Assembly (NCBI GenBank): GCA_036279015.1
Contig: DASUJY010000065.1
Span: 17,638 to 81,637, forward strand
From: DATEOR01 sp036279015
Lineage (GTDB): Bacteria; Actinomycetota; Thermoleophilia; Gaiellales; Gaiellaceae
DNA: 64,000 nucleotides
Reading direction: 5' to 3'
This document shows positions 43,303 through 52,733 of this stretch, piece after piece. Numbering within the stretch: the stretch's first letter is position 1; each line of letters opens with the position of its first letter. Position numbers and translations under genes: made by a program. Below the pieces are notes generated by a model. That model had not been told where the DNA came from and ran no database searches. It saw only the letters and a program-made list of their open reading frames with translations.

Positions 43303-44624
43303 TGGTCGCCGACAGGCTGCGCGAGCTCGAGGAAGCCGGCGTCACCCGCGTCCGCGTCCACTACACCGACCTGATCGGAACGACGCGGGCCAAGGTCATT
43401 CCGCTCGAGGTCCTCGAGCAGGCCTGCGACGAGGGCCTCAACTTCTGCGTCTCCGTCTTCTCGATCGACCACACCGGGGTGATGCCGGACGGAACCGGTA
43501 TCCGGGACGAGGTCAACTTCCGCGACATGCAGGTCGTCGCCGACCTCGAGACCCTCCGCGTGGTGCCCTGGGAGCGGGAGACGGCCATCTGCCTCGCCGA
43601 CTGTCGTCTCGACGGAGAGCCGCTCGAGGCCGACCCGCGCAACATCCTGCGGCGGGCGATCGCCGCCGCCGAGGAGAAGGGGCTCCGCCTGTCGGTGGGG
43701 CACGAGCTGGAGTTCTTCCTCCTGCGGCGCACGCCCGAGGGCCGGCTGCTCCCCTACCAGCCGATCCCCGGGCTGGTCTACCGGATGGACGTCCGCACCG
43801 ACCCGGAGGGCGTGATTCGGACGATGGAGGACAACGTCCGCGGGCTCGGGCTCCCGTTCCTCTGCGTCAACCACGAGTACGACCCTTCGCAGTGGGAGAT
43901 CAACACGCACTACGCGGACGCTCTCACCGCGGCGGACGAGGCGCACCTGCTGAAGCTCGCCATCAAGGAGACCGCGGCGATGAACGGCCTCGTGGCGACC
44001 TTCATCGGGAAGCCGACCGAGAGCGGCGGCACGTCGGGCTACCACTTCCACATCTCGGCATGGGACGGGGACGTGAACGTCTTCGACGATCCGGGGGGCG
44101 AGCAGGGCCTCTCCGCGGAGGCGCGGTGGTTCATGGGCGGCCTGCTGGAGCACGCCCGCGCCATGACGGCGGTGTGCGCGCCGACGGTCAACGCCTACAA
44201 GCGCTTCGTCGCGCAGGAGCTCGGCCCGTACTTCGTCGACTGGGGCACCGACAACCGCTCGGTCCTGGTCCGCATCCCGTCCGAGCGCGGGCGGGGCGCC
44301 CGGCTCGAGTCCCGGCTTGCGGACGGGAGTGCCAGTGCGTACCTCGCCTCGGCCGCGCACATCTTCGCCGGCGTCGACGGAGTCGAGCGCGAGCTCGATC
44401 CGGGGCCGCCGACGGACCGCATCTACGAGCCGCCCGTCGAACGCGCCACGGTCCCGTTCTCGCTCGGCGACGCGCTCGACGTCCTCGAGTCCGACTCGTT
44501 CCTCCGCCGCGCGTTCGGCGAGCAGTTCATGCAGGCGTTCACGACGATCAAGCGCACCGAGTGGCGGCGCTTCCAGCTCGCCGTGACGGACTGGGAGCTG
44601 CGCGAGTACGCCGACGCGCTGTAG
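43302..44624 (+). CDS. Glutamine synthetase-family protein, probable gamma-glutamylamine synthetase
   Basis: 440 residues with GHELEFFL (metal Glu), NHEYDPSQWEINTHYADALTAADE read in parts, the KPTESGGTSGYHFHIS loop and RIPSERG. The adenylylation Tyr region of housekeeping GS is absent, as in PuuA/IpuC/GlnA3-type enzymes that glutamylate amines. The ATG at 43302 shares a base with the permease stop; GTG at 43299 is the alternative. The permease ahead and amine oxidase in the same island favour amine catabolism. Confidence 0.8.
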   Translation: MVADRLRELEEAGVTRVRVHYTDLIGTTRAKVIPLEVLEQACDEGLNFCVSVFSIDHTGVMPDGTGIRDEVNFRDMQVVADLETLRVVPWERETAICLADCRLDGEPLEADPRNILRRAIAAAEEKGLRLSVGHELEFFLLRRTPEGRLLPYQPIPGLVYRMDVRTDPEGVIRTMEDNVRGLGLPFLCVNHEYDPSQWEINTHYADALTAADEAHLLKLAIKETAAMNGLVATFIGKPTESGGTSGYHFHISAWDGDVNVFDDPGGEQGLSAEARWFMGGLLEHARAMTAVCAPTVNAYKRFVAQELGPYFVDWGTDNRSVLVRIPSERGRGARLESRLADGSASAYLASAAHIFAGVDGVERELDPGPPTDRIYEPPVERATVPFSLGDALDVLESDSFLRRAFGEQFMQAFTTIKRTEWRRFQLAVTDWELREYADAL

Positions 44625-45178
44625 TGCTCGGGTACGAGGGGCCCGCGTACCGGCGTGCAGTCCTGTCTCTCGACGACGCCGTCGAAGAGCTCGCACGAGC
44701 CGGCGGCGAGGCCGAGCGTCTCGAGCCTCTGCGCGCGCGGGTGCGTCCGTCCGCCGCGGCCCGCGCCGTGCGGCTCGAGATGGCCCGCGAGGGGAAGATC
44801 TTCGGCGGGAACTACGGGCTCGAGATCTCGACCGACGAGCCCGTTTTCGCGCGCACCGGCGGGCTCTCGATGCGCGCGAAGGGCATCGTGCGCGCGCAGG
44901 GCTTTCGACTGCGGCCGAAGCGGGGAGACGCGGCGGGGACCGAGCTGGCGAAGCGGTTGGCCGGCGACGCCCGGCTGGCCGAGGCGCTCGGCCGGGTCGA
45001 CTTCGAGCGCCTCCGCATCGAGCCGGACGGACGCCCGGTGATCCGGCACCTCGGAGGCTCCGTCGTATGGATCCTCTTTCCCCCGCTCGTACGGCGAATC
45101 CCGCTCGTGCCCGAGCAGGCCCGGGCGACCCTCGACGCGCTCGACGCGTTCGCCGCGGCCGGCGGGACGGCCTCCTAG
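44624..45178 (+). CDS. Unknown 184-residue protein coupled to the glutamine-synthetase-like gene
   Basis: Starts at GTG sharing one base with the GS-like TAG (TAGTG). Visible features: an N-terminal helical region rich in Arg/Glu, a central GKIFGGNYGLEISTDEPVF segment, and a near-C-terminal hydrophobic WILFPPLVRRIPLVP stretch. It may belong to DUF3156, but I am not certain. No catalytic motif is recognised. The stop overlaps the convergent small gene by three bases. Confidence 0.6.
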   Translation: MLGYEGPAYRRAVLSLDDAVEELARAGGEAERLEPLRARVRPSAAARAVRLEMAREGKIFGGNYGLEISTDEPVFARTGGLSMRAKGIVRAQGFRLRPKRGDAAGTELAKRLAGDARLAEALGRVDFERLRIEPDGRPVIRHLGGSVVWILFPPLVRRIPLVPEQARATLDALDAFAAAGGTAS

Positions 45179-45393
45179 GGCGGCGTCCCCGCGTCGATCC
45201 AGTCGCGGAAGAGCTGCACCCGCTCCTCGGGCCACGGCTCGTCGCACGGCATCGAGCCGTCCTCGAGCCTCTCGTAGATCACCTCGGCGCTCGCTCGGAC
45301 GTCCTCGTACGAGCGGAGGTCGAACGCCCACGACATCGCATCCGCGTCTTCGTCGCGGAAGAGCGGACGGACGTCGGCCTCGAAGCTCACCAT
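45175..45393 (-). CDS. Small 72-residue protein of unknown function at the end of the operon
   Basis: The ATG at 45393 lies inside the 3' end of the flavin reductase gene (seven-base overlap). The sequence VRPLFRDEDADAMSWAFDL, then EDGSMPCDEPWPEERVQLFRDWIDAGTPP, resembles the cytochrome-c-like tail found at the end of larger oxidoreductases, but without a CxxCH haem motif and with one Cys only. Translation coupling supports it being real. Last gene of an eight-gene minus-strand operon that begins at 52644. Confidence 0.6.
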   Translation of the reverse strand: MVSFEADVRPLFRDEDADAMSWAFDLRSYEDVRASAEVIYERLEDGSMPCDEPWPEERVQLFRDWIDAGTPP

Positions 45394-45932
45394 CCGGAGC
45401 CCTCGTCGATTCCGATCGGGTGCCCCGCCGGAACCGTGGCGTCGACGTCGAACCCGCCGAAGCGGCCTCGGTGGAAGACGAGCGGCTCGCCCCCTCCGTG
45501 CGTGATGGAGGTCACCTCGCCGAGGACGAGGGCGTGGTCGCCCGCTTCCTCGATCCGCTCGACCCGGCAGCGGAGAACGGCGACGGCGTCGGTCACCGGG
45601 AGGAATCCCTCCCGGTCCAGCGAGACGTGGCCCAGCGGGAAGGCGCCCCACGGCTGGGAGAACTCGAGGGCGACGTCCCGCTGCTCGCGGGCGAGCACGC
45701 TGAGCGCGAAGCGGCCGCTCGACCGGGTCGCGTGCAGCGTTCGGGAGCCGGTTCCGAGCGAGACGAGAACGAGCAGCGGCTCGAGCGAGACCGACGTGAA
45801 GGAGTTGAGCGTCATGCCGGCCGGAACCTCTTCGTGCTCGGACGTGACGACCGCGACGCCCGTCGCGAACTCGCCAACGCAGCCGCGGAACGCGCTCACC
45901 ATGGCCTCCGAGGGCTTCCCCGCCTCGGCCAT
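45387..45932 (-). CDS. Flavin reductase, HpaC-like
   Basis: 181 residues with the flavin_reduct fold: FATGVAVVTSEHEEVPAGMTLNSFTSVSLEPLLVLVSLG, in parts, is the FMN/FAD-binding core and SGRFALSVLAREQ the following helix. Such enzymes supply FADH2 to two-component hydroxylases. An HpaB-type oxygenase lies in the same operon (50243-51724), so this is its likely partner. Confidence 0.85.
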   Translation of the reverse strand: MAEAGKPSEAMVSAFRGCVGEFATGVAVVTSEHEEVPAGMTLNSFTSVSLEPLLVLVSLGTGSRTLHATRSSGRFALSVLAREQRDVALEFSQPWGAFPLGHVSLDREGFLPVTDAVAVLRCRVERIEEAGDHALVLGEVTSITHGGGEPLVFHRGRFGGFDVDATVPAGHPIGIDEGSGW

Positions 45933-47189
45933 CTACGCCGCCTCCACCCGTACGGGCATGCGCTTGAGCGCGTTCGTGAAGTTCGTCCGCATGCGCTCCG
46001 GGCGCCCGAGCAGCTCGAGGCCGGCGAGACGGGGGAGCAGCATGTCGAACATGACCTGCACCTCGAGCTTCGCGAGATGGGCGCCGAGGCAGTAGTGGGG
46101 GCCGCCGCCGCCGAATGTCACGTGCGGGTTGGGCTGCCGGCCGACTTCGAAGCGGTGCGGGTCCTCGAAGACCTCCTCGTCGAAGTTCGCTGAGACGTAC
46201 CAGATGACGACCTTCTCCCCCGCACGGATCGTCTCTCCCCGGAGCTCGACGTCGCGCGTCGCGGTGCGCCGGAAGTGGAGGACGGGCGAGGACCAGCGCA
46301 GGATCTCGTCGGCTCCGGCCGACCATACGAGCTCTGGGTTCTGGCGGAGCTGGTGCCACTGCTCGCGATGCTCGGCGAGCGCGAGCATGCCGTGGGCGAT
46401 CGCCTGCCTCGTCGTCTCGTTGCCCGCCACGACGAGGAGGAGGAACATCGTGTCGAACTCCCGCTCGCTCAGGCGCTCCCCGTCGATCTCGGCATGGACG
46501 AGCTTCGAGACGAGGTCGTCCGTCGGCTTCCGCCGGCGCTTGGCGGCCAGCCGGTGGCCGTACTCGAAGAGCTCGAGCGCGGCGGGGCTCCGGAAGGGAA
46601 GGAGCCGGTAGCGCTCGCTTTCGGGGCTGTCGTGCAGGACGTCGGTCAGCTCGGGATCGGTGTTTCCGATCATCCGGTCGCCCCACGCGATGAGGGGGTC
46701 GGTGTCCTCGTCCGGTGCGCCGAGGAGGCGGGCCAGCACGCGGATCGGCAGCTGCTTCGCGATCTCCTCGACGAAGTCGAACTCCCCCAGGGGGAGGGCG
46801 CGGTCGAGGACGGCGGCGGTCAGCTCGCGGAGCGCCAGCTCGTAGGCCTTTACGGCGCGCGGCGTGAAGGGCGGGCCGACGAGCCCGCGGAGGCGCGTGT
46901 GCCGGGGCGGGTCGGTCTCGAGCATCGACTGGCGCGCGGCGCGCTGCTCCTCGTCGAGATCCTCGAGGTTCGCCCCCTGCTCGGACGTGAACGTCTTCGT
47001 GTCCCGCGAGATCGAGACGACGTCGGCGTGCTTCGTCACGCACCAGAAACCGCGCCCGTGCGGCCAGTCGTACCACCAGACGGGGGCCTCCCGGCGGAGG
47101 AGCGCGAACGTCTCGTGCGGGACGCGCTCCGCGAAGTCGTCGTTCTCGAGGCTGATGTCCTCGAGGCGGCGGCCTGTCGCGACGGTCAC
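45933..47189 (-). CDS. Cytochrome P450
   Basis: 418 residues from GTG 47189, which overlaps the aldehyde dehydrogenase stop by four bases (GTGA). I-helix VVAGNETTR carries the conserved acid/Thr pair, K-helix DEILRW has the Glu-x-x-Arg, and the haem loop is FGGGGPHYCLGAHLAK. The opening PHETFALLRREAPVWWYDWP is like CYP124/125-type actinobacterial P450s. The substrate is unknown. Its inclusion in a meta-cleavage operon suggests hydroxylation of an aromatic side chain. Confidence 0.9.
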   Translation of the reverse strand: MTVATGRRLEDISLENDDFAERVPHETFALLRREAPVWWYDWPHGRGFWCVTKHADVVSISRDTKTFTSEQGANLEDLDEEQRAARQSMLETDPPRHTRLRGLVGPPFTPRAVKAYELALRELTAAVLDRALPLGEFDFVEEIAKQLPIRVLARLLGAPDEDTDPLIAWGDRMIGNTDPELTDVLHDSPESERYRLLPFRSPAALELFEYGHRLAAKRRRKPTDDLVSKLVHAEIDGERLSEREFDTMFLLLVVAGNETTRQAIAHGMLALAEHREQWHQLRQNPELVWSAGADEILRWSSPVLHFRRTATRDVELRGETIRAGEKVVIWYVSANFDEEVFEDPHRFEVGRQPNPHVTFGGGGPHYCLGAHLAKLEVQVMFDMLLPRLAGLELLGRPERMRTNFTNALKRMPVRVEAA

Positions 47190-48643
47190 CGGGTCGACTC
47201 CTCGAGGATCTGCAAGGTCTTCAGGTCGGAGTAGAAGTCGAGCGCGTAGTCGCCGCCTTCCCGGCCGATCCCCGAGATGCCGACGCCGCCGAAGGGGGCG
47301 GTCAGGTCGCGCACGAGGAAGGCGTTGACCCACACCGTCCCGGCCCGGAGCGCCCGGCCCACCCGCTCGCCGCGTTCGGCCGACGACGTCCACGCCGTGG
47401 CGGCGAGCCCGTACTCCGTCGAGTTGGCGAGGGCGACCGCCTCCTCCTCGGAGGAGAACGTCTGGAACGTCAGCACGGGCCCGAAGACCTCGCGCTGCAC
47501 GATCTCCGACTGGTTGATGCGCGGCTCGACGAGGGTCGGCTCGTACCAGAGGCCGCCGATGACGGCCGGGCGCCCGCCGCGCACGATCCGGTCGCCGTTC
47601 GTGCGCGCCCGCCCGACGAAGCCCTCCACGCGGGCCAAGTGGTCGCGGTGGATGAGCGGCGAGATCGTCGTCGACTCGTCCCGCGGGTCGCCGAGCACGT
47701 GCGCGTCGACGGCCGCATGGAAGCGCTCCAGGAACTCGCCGGACACGGTTTCCTCCACGAGGAGCCGCGTGCCCGCCATGCAGTTCTGGCCCGAGTCGTC
47801 GTACTGGAGGGCGGCCTTCTGCGCGGCCGCGTCGAGGTCGGCGTCCGCGAAGACGACAAACGGCCCCTTGCCGCCGAGCTCGGCGGTGAAAGGGACGAGG
47901 TTCTGGGCGGCGGCCTCGCCCACGAGCCGCCCGGTGTCGGAGGAGCCTGTGAAGCTGACCCGGCGGACGCGCGGATGGGCGACGAGCGCCGCCCCGGCCT
48001 CCTCGCCGATCCCCTGCACGACGTTGAACACTCCGGCGGGGAATCCGGCCTCCTCCGTCAGGTCGGCGAGCAGCGAGCAGGAGAGCGGCGCCCATTCGGG
48101 CGGCTTCAGGACGACGGTGCAGCCGGCCGCGAGCGCGGGTGCGGTCTTCCAGGTGGAGAGCATGAACGGGGCGTTCCACGGCGTGATGACGGCAGCCGGG
48201 CCGGCCGGCATGCGCAGGACACGGTTCCGGGTGGAATTCGAGGTCCACACGCGCTCCTCGTGGCCCTCGGCGAGCTCGGCGTAGGAGCGGTAGTTCCGGG
48301 CCCCGCGCGGGATGACCCGTGCGCGGAGCGAGCGCTCGAGCATCGCCATGTCGAGGCATTCGACGGATGCGATCCGCTCAACATTCGCGTCGATCAGATC
48401 GGCCAGGCGGCGCAGGCGCCGGGCGCGCCCGGCGACGCCGAGGCCCGCCCAGGCGGGAAAGGCGTCAACCGCAGCCTCGACCGCGTCACGCACCTCCCGT
48501 TCGCCACCGCGGGCGACCTCGGCGAGCAGCTCCTCGTCGATCGGCGAGCGGTCCTCGAAGCGCTCGTTCCCGGGCACCCGCTTGCCGCCGATGTAGTGGT
48601 CGGGGGAGACCTCGACGCCGGCAACGAGCGCGGCCTCGGTCAA
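47186..48643 (-). CDS. Aldehyde dehydrogenase
   Basis: 485 residues from TTG 48643 in a TTGA overlap with the SDR stop. The catalytic Cys is in SGQNCMAGTR, the Glu in AELGGKGP, the NAD site in TPWNAPFMLSTWK and FTGSSDTGR. Expected role: oxidation of an aromatic aldehyde or the semialdehyde product of meta cleavage (HpaE-like). A second ALDH at 58611 competes for these roles. Confidence 0.88.
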   Translation of the reverse strand: MTEAALVAGVEVSPDHYIGGKRVPGNERFEDRSPIDEELLAEVARGGEREVRDAVEAAVDAFPAWAGLGVAGRARRLRRLADLIDANVERIASVECLDMAMLERSLRARVIPRGARNYRSYAELAEGHEERVWTSNSTRNRVLRMPAGPAAVITPWNAPFMLSTWKTAPALAAGCTVVLKPPEWAPLSCSLLADLTEEAGFPAGVFNVVQGIGEEAGAALVAHPRVRRVSFTGSSDTGRLVGEAAAQNLVPFTAELGGKGPFVVFADADLDAAAQKAALQYDDSGQNCMAGTRLLVEETVSGEFLERFHAAVDAHVLGDPRDESTTISPLIHRDHLARVEGFVGRARTNGDRIVRGGRPAVIGGLWYEPTLVEPRINQSEIVQREVFGPVLTFQTFSSEEEAVALANSTEYGLAATAWTSSAERGERVGRALRAGTVWVNAFLVRDLTAPFGGVGISGIGREGGDYALDFYSDLKTLQILEESTR

Positions 48644-49416
48644 GCCGCGAACTCCGTCGCGCTCGCATCCACGATGACGTTGCCGCCGTCGACCGCGAGC
48701 ACCGCGCCGGTCATGAACGAGGAGCCCGGGGACGCGAGCCAGGCGACCACGTCCGCGATCTCCCCGGCCTCGCCGGGCCGGCGGAGCGGGACGTGAGAGC
48801 CGACGAGCGCGTACGCGCCGTCGCGGTCGACGCCTTTGGCCTCGGCGAGGTCGTCCATGGAGGAATCCGCCATCGGGGTGCGGACCCAGCCCGGACAGAC
48901 GCAGTTCGCGCGTACCCCGCGGGGCCCGTAGTCGAGCGCGACACACTGCGTGAGCATGACGAGCCCAGCCTTCGCCGAGCAGTAGGCCGCCGAAGCCGGG
49001 CCGGCGCGCAGACCGGCGTCGGAGGCGATCGTGACGACCGACCCCTTGGACTCGACGAGCGCCGGGAGCGCCGCCCGAATGGCGAGGAAAGCCCCGGTGA
49101 GGTTCGTCCGCAGAACGGCCTCCCAGCCTTCGAGCGACTGCTCCTCCACCGTCCCGCCCATGGAGACGCCCGCGTTGCAGACGAGAAGCTCGAGGTTGCC
49201 GAACGCCGCGAGCGCCTCCGCGACGGCCCGGGAGGCATCCGCCGGATCTCCGGTGTCAGCGACCACGGCCATGGCTCTCGTCTCTCGCGCGAGCGCCTCG
49301 AGCGGCTCGCGCCGGCGGCCGCTGATGCAGACCTGGAAGCCGTCTTCGGCCAGGCGGCGCGCGATCGCCGCCCCGATTCCGCTGCCCCCGCCGGTGACGA
49401 GCGCACCAGGGCTCAC
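48640..49416 (-). CDS. SDR-family oxidoreductase
   Basis: 258 residues from GTG 49416 (GTGA overlap with the decarboxylase-like gene). Motifs TGGGSGIG, CNAG, TIASDAG (Ser) and YCSAK (Tyr, Lys) are present, and the C-terminus FMTGAVLAVDGGN is standard. The substrate is unknown; it belongs to the homoprotocatechuate-type operon by tight coupling on both sides. Confidence 0.85.
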   Translation of the reverse strand: MSPGALVTGGGSGIGAAIARRLAEDGFQVCISGRRREPLEALARETRAMAVVADTGDPADASRAVAEALAAFGNLELLVCNAGVSMGGTVEEQSLEGWEAVLRTNLTGAFLAIRAALPALVESKGSVVTIASDAGLRAGPASAAYCSAKAGLVMLTQCVALDYGPRGVRANCVCPGWVRTPMADSSMDDLAEAKGVDRDGAYALVGSHVPLRRPGEAGEIADVVAWLASPGSSFMTGAVLAVDGGNVIVDASATEFAA

Positions 49417-50243
49417 GGCTGGACCGCGGCCTCCGCCCCGGCGCTCGTGTAGTCGCGGACCGTTTCGAGGTCGTCGACCGTGTAGCCGAAGGTGAACCGG
49501 AAGCCCCTGCCCAGGCGGATCGGCGCGAGCGCTGCGAGCTCCTCATTCGGCGCTGGGTACAGCTCGAGCTCCGCCTTCCCCTCCCAGATCGGCGAGATCG
49601 AGCGGTCGCGGCTTCGCGCGCGTACGAGCTCGTGCACCGCCGGCTCGTCGTGACGGCCGGCTTCCAGCCGCGGGAAGTGGCGCACGTTGACAAGCGGCGG
49701 ATCGTTGTGGGTCGGCCCCTGGTCCGCCTCGCGCTCGAGCGTGACCGCGCCGAACGCGAGCCGGCGGTCGCCGGCGGCGAGCGTGCCGGCGAAGCGGCCT
49801 CCGGGGGCGAGCGCGGGAGCGGCCTTGCCCGCCAGGGGGAAGTGGCGCGTCATCTGGATCGAGCCGAGCTTCTTCGGGAATCCCTGCATCCAGCCGCGCG
49901 CGAGCGCGAAGTCGCGGTCGACCCAGATGTAGGGGCACGTCGTCACGGCTTCTTCTTCGTCGAGGAGCGCGTTCACGACGACGAAGAACTCGCGGTACTG
50001 GCTCCTGATCGGGTCGTCCAGCTCAGCTCCGGAGCCGGAGCAGGACTGCCAGTCGACGAAGAGCGCGGCACAGCGGCCGGGGTCGGGAGAAAGCTCCAGC
50101 CCAGGCGGCAGCACCGCCGCCACGGCACCCGGGTCGGCCCAGTACTCGATGACGAGGAAGTCGCCGACGTAATGCCACGGCGGTGCCGGAACGAGCGACG
50201 AGCGGCCCTCCGGCGAGCGCGGGACGGAGTATCCGCGCAGCAT
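49413..50243 (-). CDS. Acetoacetate decarboxylase-family protein
   Basis: 276 residues from the ATG at 50243. VIEYWADPGAVAAVLPPGLEL and YIWVDRDFALARGWMQGFPKKLGSIQM are the signature regions; in true acetoacetate decarboxylase the Schiff-base Lys lies in this second region, and here FPKKLG supplies two Lys. Many family members catalyse other decarboxylations or hydrations via enamine chemistry. In this operon it could act on an oxo acid from meta cleavage. It shares one base with the HpaB stop. Confidence 0.75.
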   Translation of the reverse strand: MLRGYSVPRSPEGRSSLVPAPPWHYVGDFLVIEYWADPGAVAAVLPPGLELSPDPGRCAALFVDWQSCSGSGAELDDPIRSQYREFFVVVNALLDEEEAVTTCPYIWVDRDFALARGWMQGFPKKLGSIQMTRHFPLAGKAAPALAPGGRFAGTLAAGDRRLAFGAVTLEREADQGPTHNDPPLVNVRHFPRLEAGRHDEPAVHELVRARSRDRSISPIWEGKAELELYPAPNEELAALAPIRLGRGFRFTFGYTVDDLETVRDYTSAGAEAAVQP

Positions 50244-51724
50244 CAGTCGGCGAGGAACTGCTCCACGAGCGACTCGGGGAACGACTTGTCCGCGATCGAG
50301 TAAGCGAGCGCGGTCATCCGCCACGAGTCGGAGAGGTAGAAGCGCTCGTAGAGCTCGCCGCGGCCGCCGAGATCGGAGCCGAGGAAGTCCCAGGCGAGGC
50401 GGAAGAGGCGAATCCGGCGCTCCGCCTCCGCTCCGGCAGCCTGGTAGAACTTGTCGATCAACGGCCGCAGCGGCCCGTCGAGGTCGGCCCGCGAGGGCGT
50501 CGCCATGTAGCCGCCGCCGCCGACCAGCTGCAGGAGCTCCATGGCTCGCGGGATCCACTTCGGCATCTCGCCGCGCAGGGCGAGGAACGGCCGGTCGTCC
50601 GGGTACCACACACCGCCCTCGTCGAGCGCCGAGCCGGCCTCTGCCGCCACGATCGCCGAGCGGGTGAGCTCGCACATGTTCCAGATCTGGCCGAGCTTCT
50701 CCTGGATGTGGTCGAAGCGCACGACCCCGATCGTGTTCGCGATGACGTGGCCGAGCCCGAAGGCGAACGACAGCTTCACATAGGCGCGAGTGAAGGCCTG
50801 GTGCATGATGTGCCCGCGCCAGCCGGTGTCGGTGATGACCTCGGAATAGCCGACCGTGTCACCGTCGAGGAAGACCCGCTCCTTCGGCACCTCCACGTCG
50901 TCGAAGATCACGACGCAGTCCATCTCGTCGAAGCGCGACGAGAGAGGGTAGTCGTAAGCTGGGCGCTGCTTCGAGTAGCTGTCGCGGCAGATGAACTTGA
51001 GGCCCGGCGTCGCGATCGGGACAGCGAAGGAGAGCGCGTAGCGCCCGTCCTGGGGGCGGATGTCGGAGCCCGGGTAGATCAGGAGGTCGTCCGCGAACGG
51101 CGCGAGCGTCGCGAGCATGCGAGCGCCGCGGACGACGATCGCGTCGTCGGTCTCGCCGATCTTGTGCAGGGAGATCTCGCCGGATGCCTGCTCCGCCTCG
51201 GGCTTCGAGCGGTCGACCTGCGGGTTCATGAGCGCGTGCGTCGTCGAGAGGTCAGCGTCGCGCATGTGGCGCTGGTAGCCGACGACGTTCTCTGCGCCGT
51301 GCTCGTTCCCACGGCGCGCCCAGACGTCCGAGCGACCCGCAAAGCAGGCGAAGGTGACGTTCAGGTAGTCGGGCGTCCGGCCCATCATGCCGCCCGAAAG
51401 GGAGGCGGTGAGCTCGATCGCACGCCGGCGCCGCTCGAGGTCCTCTCGCGAGCGCGGGATGACGTGAGTGACGTTCACGAGCCGGCCGTCGTCGGGCGAG
51501 GGGACGAGCATCTCGTCGGCGTGCTCGTGCTGGAGGTCGAAGACGCGGGCCATCGAGCGCGCCGCGGCCTCGAGGTCTGGATGCTCAAGGGGGTGGGTGA
51601 TCCTCTCGCCGTTGAGCCAGATCTCGCGCTCGCCGCTGGAAAGGCCGGCGAGGTACTGCTCGCCCGTCCGGGCAGCCGTTCCCTCCGGCGCCGCCTGGCC
51701 GGTTTCGGTGCGCAGTGTCGCCAT
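50243..51724 (-). CDS. hpaB: 4-Hydroxyphenylacetate 3-monooxygenase oxygenase subunit (HpaB family)
   Basis: 493 residues from the ATG at 51724, the usual length. ARTGEQYLAGL at the N-terminus, NVVGYQRHMRDADLSTTHALMNPQVDRSKP, in parts, and the C-terminal LVGGGGYMATPSRADLDGPL match the FADH2-using HpaB/TcpA hydroxylase family. It would convert 4-hydroxyphenylacetate (or a related phenol) to the catechol. The adjacent extradiol dioxygenase and the flavin reductase in the operon fit this. Confidence 0.85.
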   Translation of the reverse strand: MATLRTETGQAAPEGTAARTGEQYLAGLSSGEREIWLNGERITHPLEHPDLEAAARSMARVFDLQHEHADEMLVPSPDDGRLVNVTHVIPRSREDLERRRRAIELTASLSGGMMGRTPDYLNVTFACFAGRSDVWARRGNEHGAENVVGYQRHMRDADLSTTHALMNPQVDRSKPEAEQASGEISLHKIGETDDAIVVRGARMLATLAPFADDLLIYPGSDIRPQDGRYALSFAVPIATPGLKFICRDSYSKQRPAYDYPLSSRFDEMDCVVIFDDVEVPKERVFLDGDTVGYSEVITDTGWRGHIMHQAFTRAYVKLSFAFGLGHVIANTIGVVRFDHIQEKLGQIWNMCELTRSAIVAAEAGSALDEGGVWYPDDRPFLALRGEMPKWIPRAMELLQLVGGGGYMATPSRADLDGPLRPLIDKFYQAAGAEAERRIRLFRLAWDFLGSDLGGRGELYERFYLSDSWRMTALAYSIADKSFPESLVEQFLAD

Positions 51725-52644
51725 CAGGCTCCTTTCTCCTCGAGCGGGATCCCCAACGCCTCGAGCCCCTGCCGCTCGGATTCGATCGCCTCGGCGTCGA
51801 AGCGGAAGTACGAGCGCGGCGGCAGGATGCCCCACACGTTCGACGAGTGGGCGTCGTCCGGCCACTCGCGCGGCTCGTGGTCAGGCTCGAGCTGCTCCAT
51901 GTCGGCGAAGACCTCGACGAAGCAGTCCTCCTCGGGAACCCGGACATAGCCGCTCAGGTTCCGGCCGAGGCCGTGGCGAAGGGGCCCCCAGGCAAGCCAA
52001 CGGCCGTGCTGGGCGAGGTGGTCGAACGCCACCCGGAGCTCGCCCCAGTCCACCATCTCCAGGGCGATGTGGTGGAGGTGGGGGTAGCCCTTCCCGACGA
52101 AGGCGAGGACGTGGTGGTCGGCGTTGATGTGCAGCCAGATGCCGTCCTCGCCAAGCCGATCCGTGATGCGCATGCCGAGCACGTCCGTGTAGAAGGCCGT
52201 CTGTGCCACGAGCTCGCCGGTGAGGAAGTTCGTGTGGCCGAGCTTGCGTGGGCGGAAACCCGGGAGCTCGGTCGTCGAGCGGGCCACGTCCGGCCAGATC
52301 TCCTCGGCCGGCCGGTAGGGGACGAGCTGGATCCCGTTGCCCTCGGGATCTGCGAGGTGGAGGCCGTCGTCGTGCAACTCGTGTGCGACGCCGGACCGCT
52401 CGAGGTGAGCCGCGGCCTCACCGAGGTCGAGACCCCGCGCGAGCTCGAACGCCTGGTGGTCGAACCCGGGCCCTGGCTCCTCGATTAGCTCGAGGGAGTA
52501 CGGCTCGTAACCGCAGCGGAGGTATACGCGACCCTCATCGCGGTGGCTCTCGCTGAACCCGAACTGGACACACCACCGGGAAGCCGCCTCGTCCAGATCG
52601 TCGACGCGCAGTCCGACGTGGTCGATGCGGCGGAGGCCTAGCAC
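51724..52644 (-). CDS. Type I extradiol catechol dioxygenase (VOC superfamily)
   Basis: 306 residues from GTG 52644, two VOC modules. Metal ligands are His137 (KLGHTNF), His191/192 (LHHIAL) and Glu244 (CFVEVF), the 2-His-1-carboxylate set. It resembles 3,4-dihydroxyphenylacetate 2,3-dioxygenase and other catechol-cleaving enzymes. An upstream ATG at 52698 would add a Gly/Arg-rich extension and is not favoured. First gene of the minus operon, TGATG-coupled to HpaB. Confidence 0.85.
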   Translation of the reverse strand: MLGLRRIDHVGLRVDDLDEAASRWCVQFGFSESHRDEGRVYLRCGYEPYSLELIEEPGPGFDHQAFELARGLDLGEAAAHLERSGVAHELHDDGLHLADPEGNGIQLVPYRPAEEIWPDVARSTTELPGFRPRKLGHTNFLTGELVAQTAFYTDVLGMRITDRLGEDGIWLHINADHHVLAFVGKGYPHLHHIALEMVDWGELRVAFDHLAQHGRWLAWGPLRHGLGRNLSGYVRVPEEDCFVEVFADMEQLEPDHEPREWPDDAHSSNVWGILPPRSYFRFDAEAIESERQGLEALGIPLEEKGA

Positions 52645-52689
52645 CGGCCTCGACCCGCGCGTCCTCTCGCACCCTGCGCGACCATCGCT

Positions 52690-52699
52690 TGCATACAAT
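52690..52699. promoter_or_regulatory. Operator-like TGCATACAAT element with embedded -10
   Basis: In the 89-base gap between divergent operons, TGCATACAAT contains TACAAT (52694-52699), a five-of-six -10 hexamer for the plus-strand operon, 35 bases from its AAGGAGG (52723-52729). The core resembles the sites at 55428 and 41707. Confidence 0.4.
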
Positions 52700-52733
52700 A
52701 TCCCGTTCTCGTTTCCGGCGGCAAGGAGGGCTC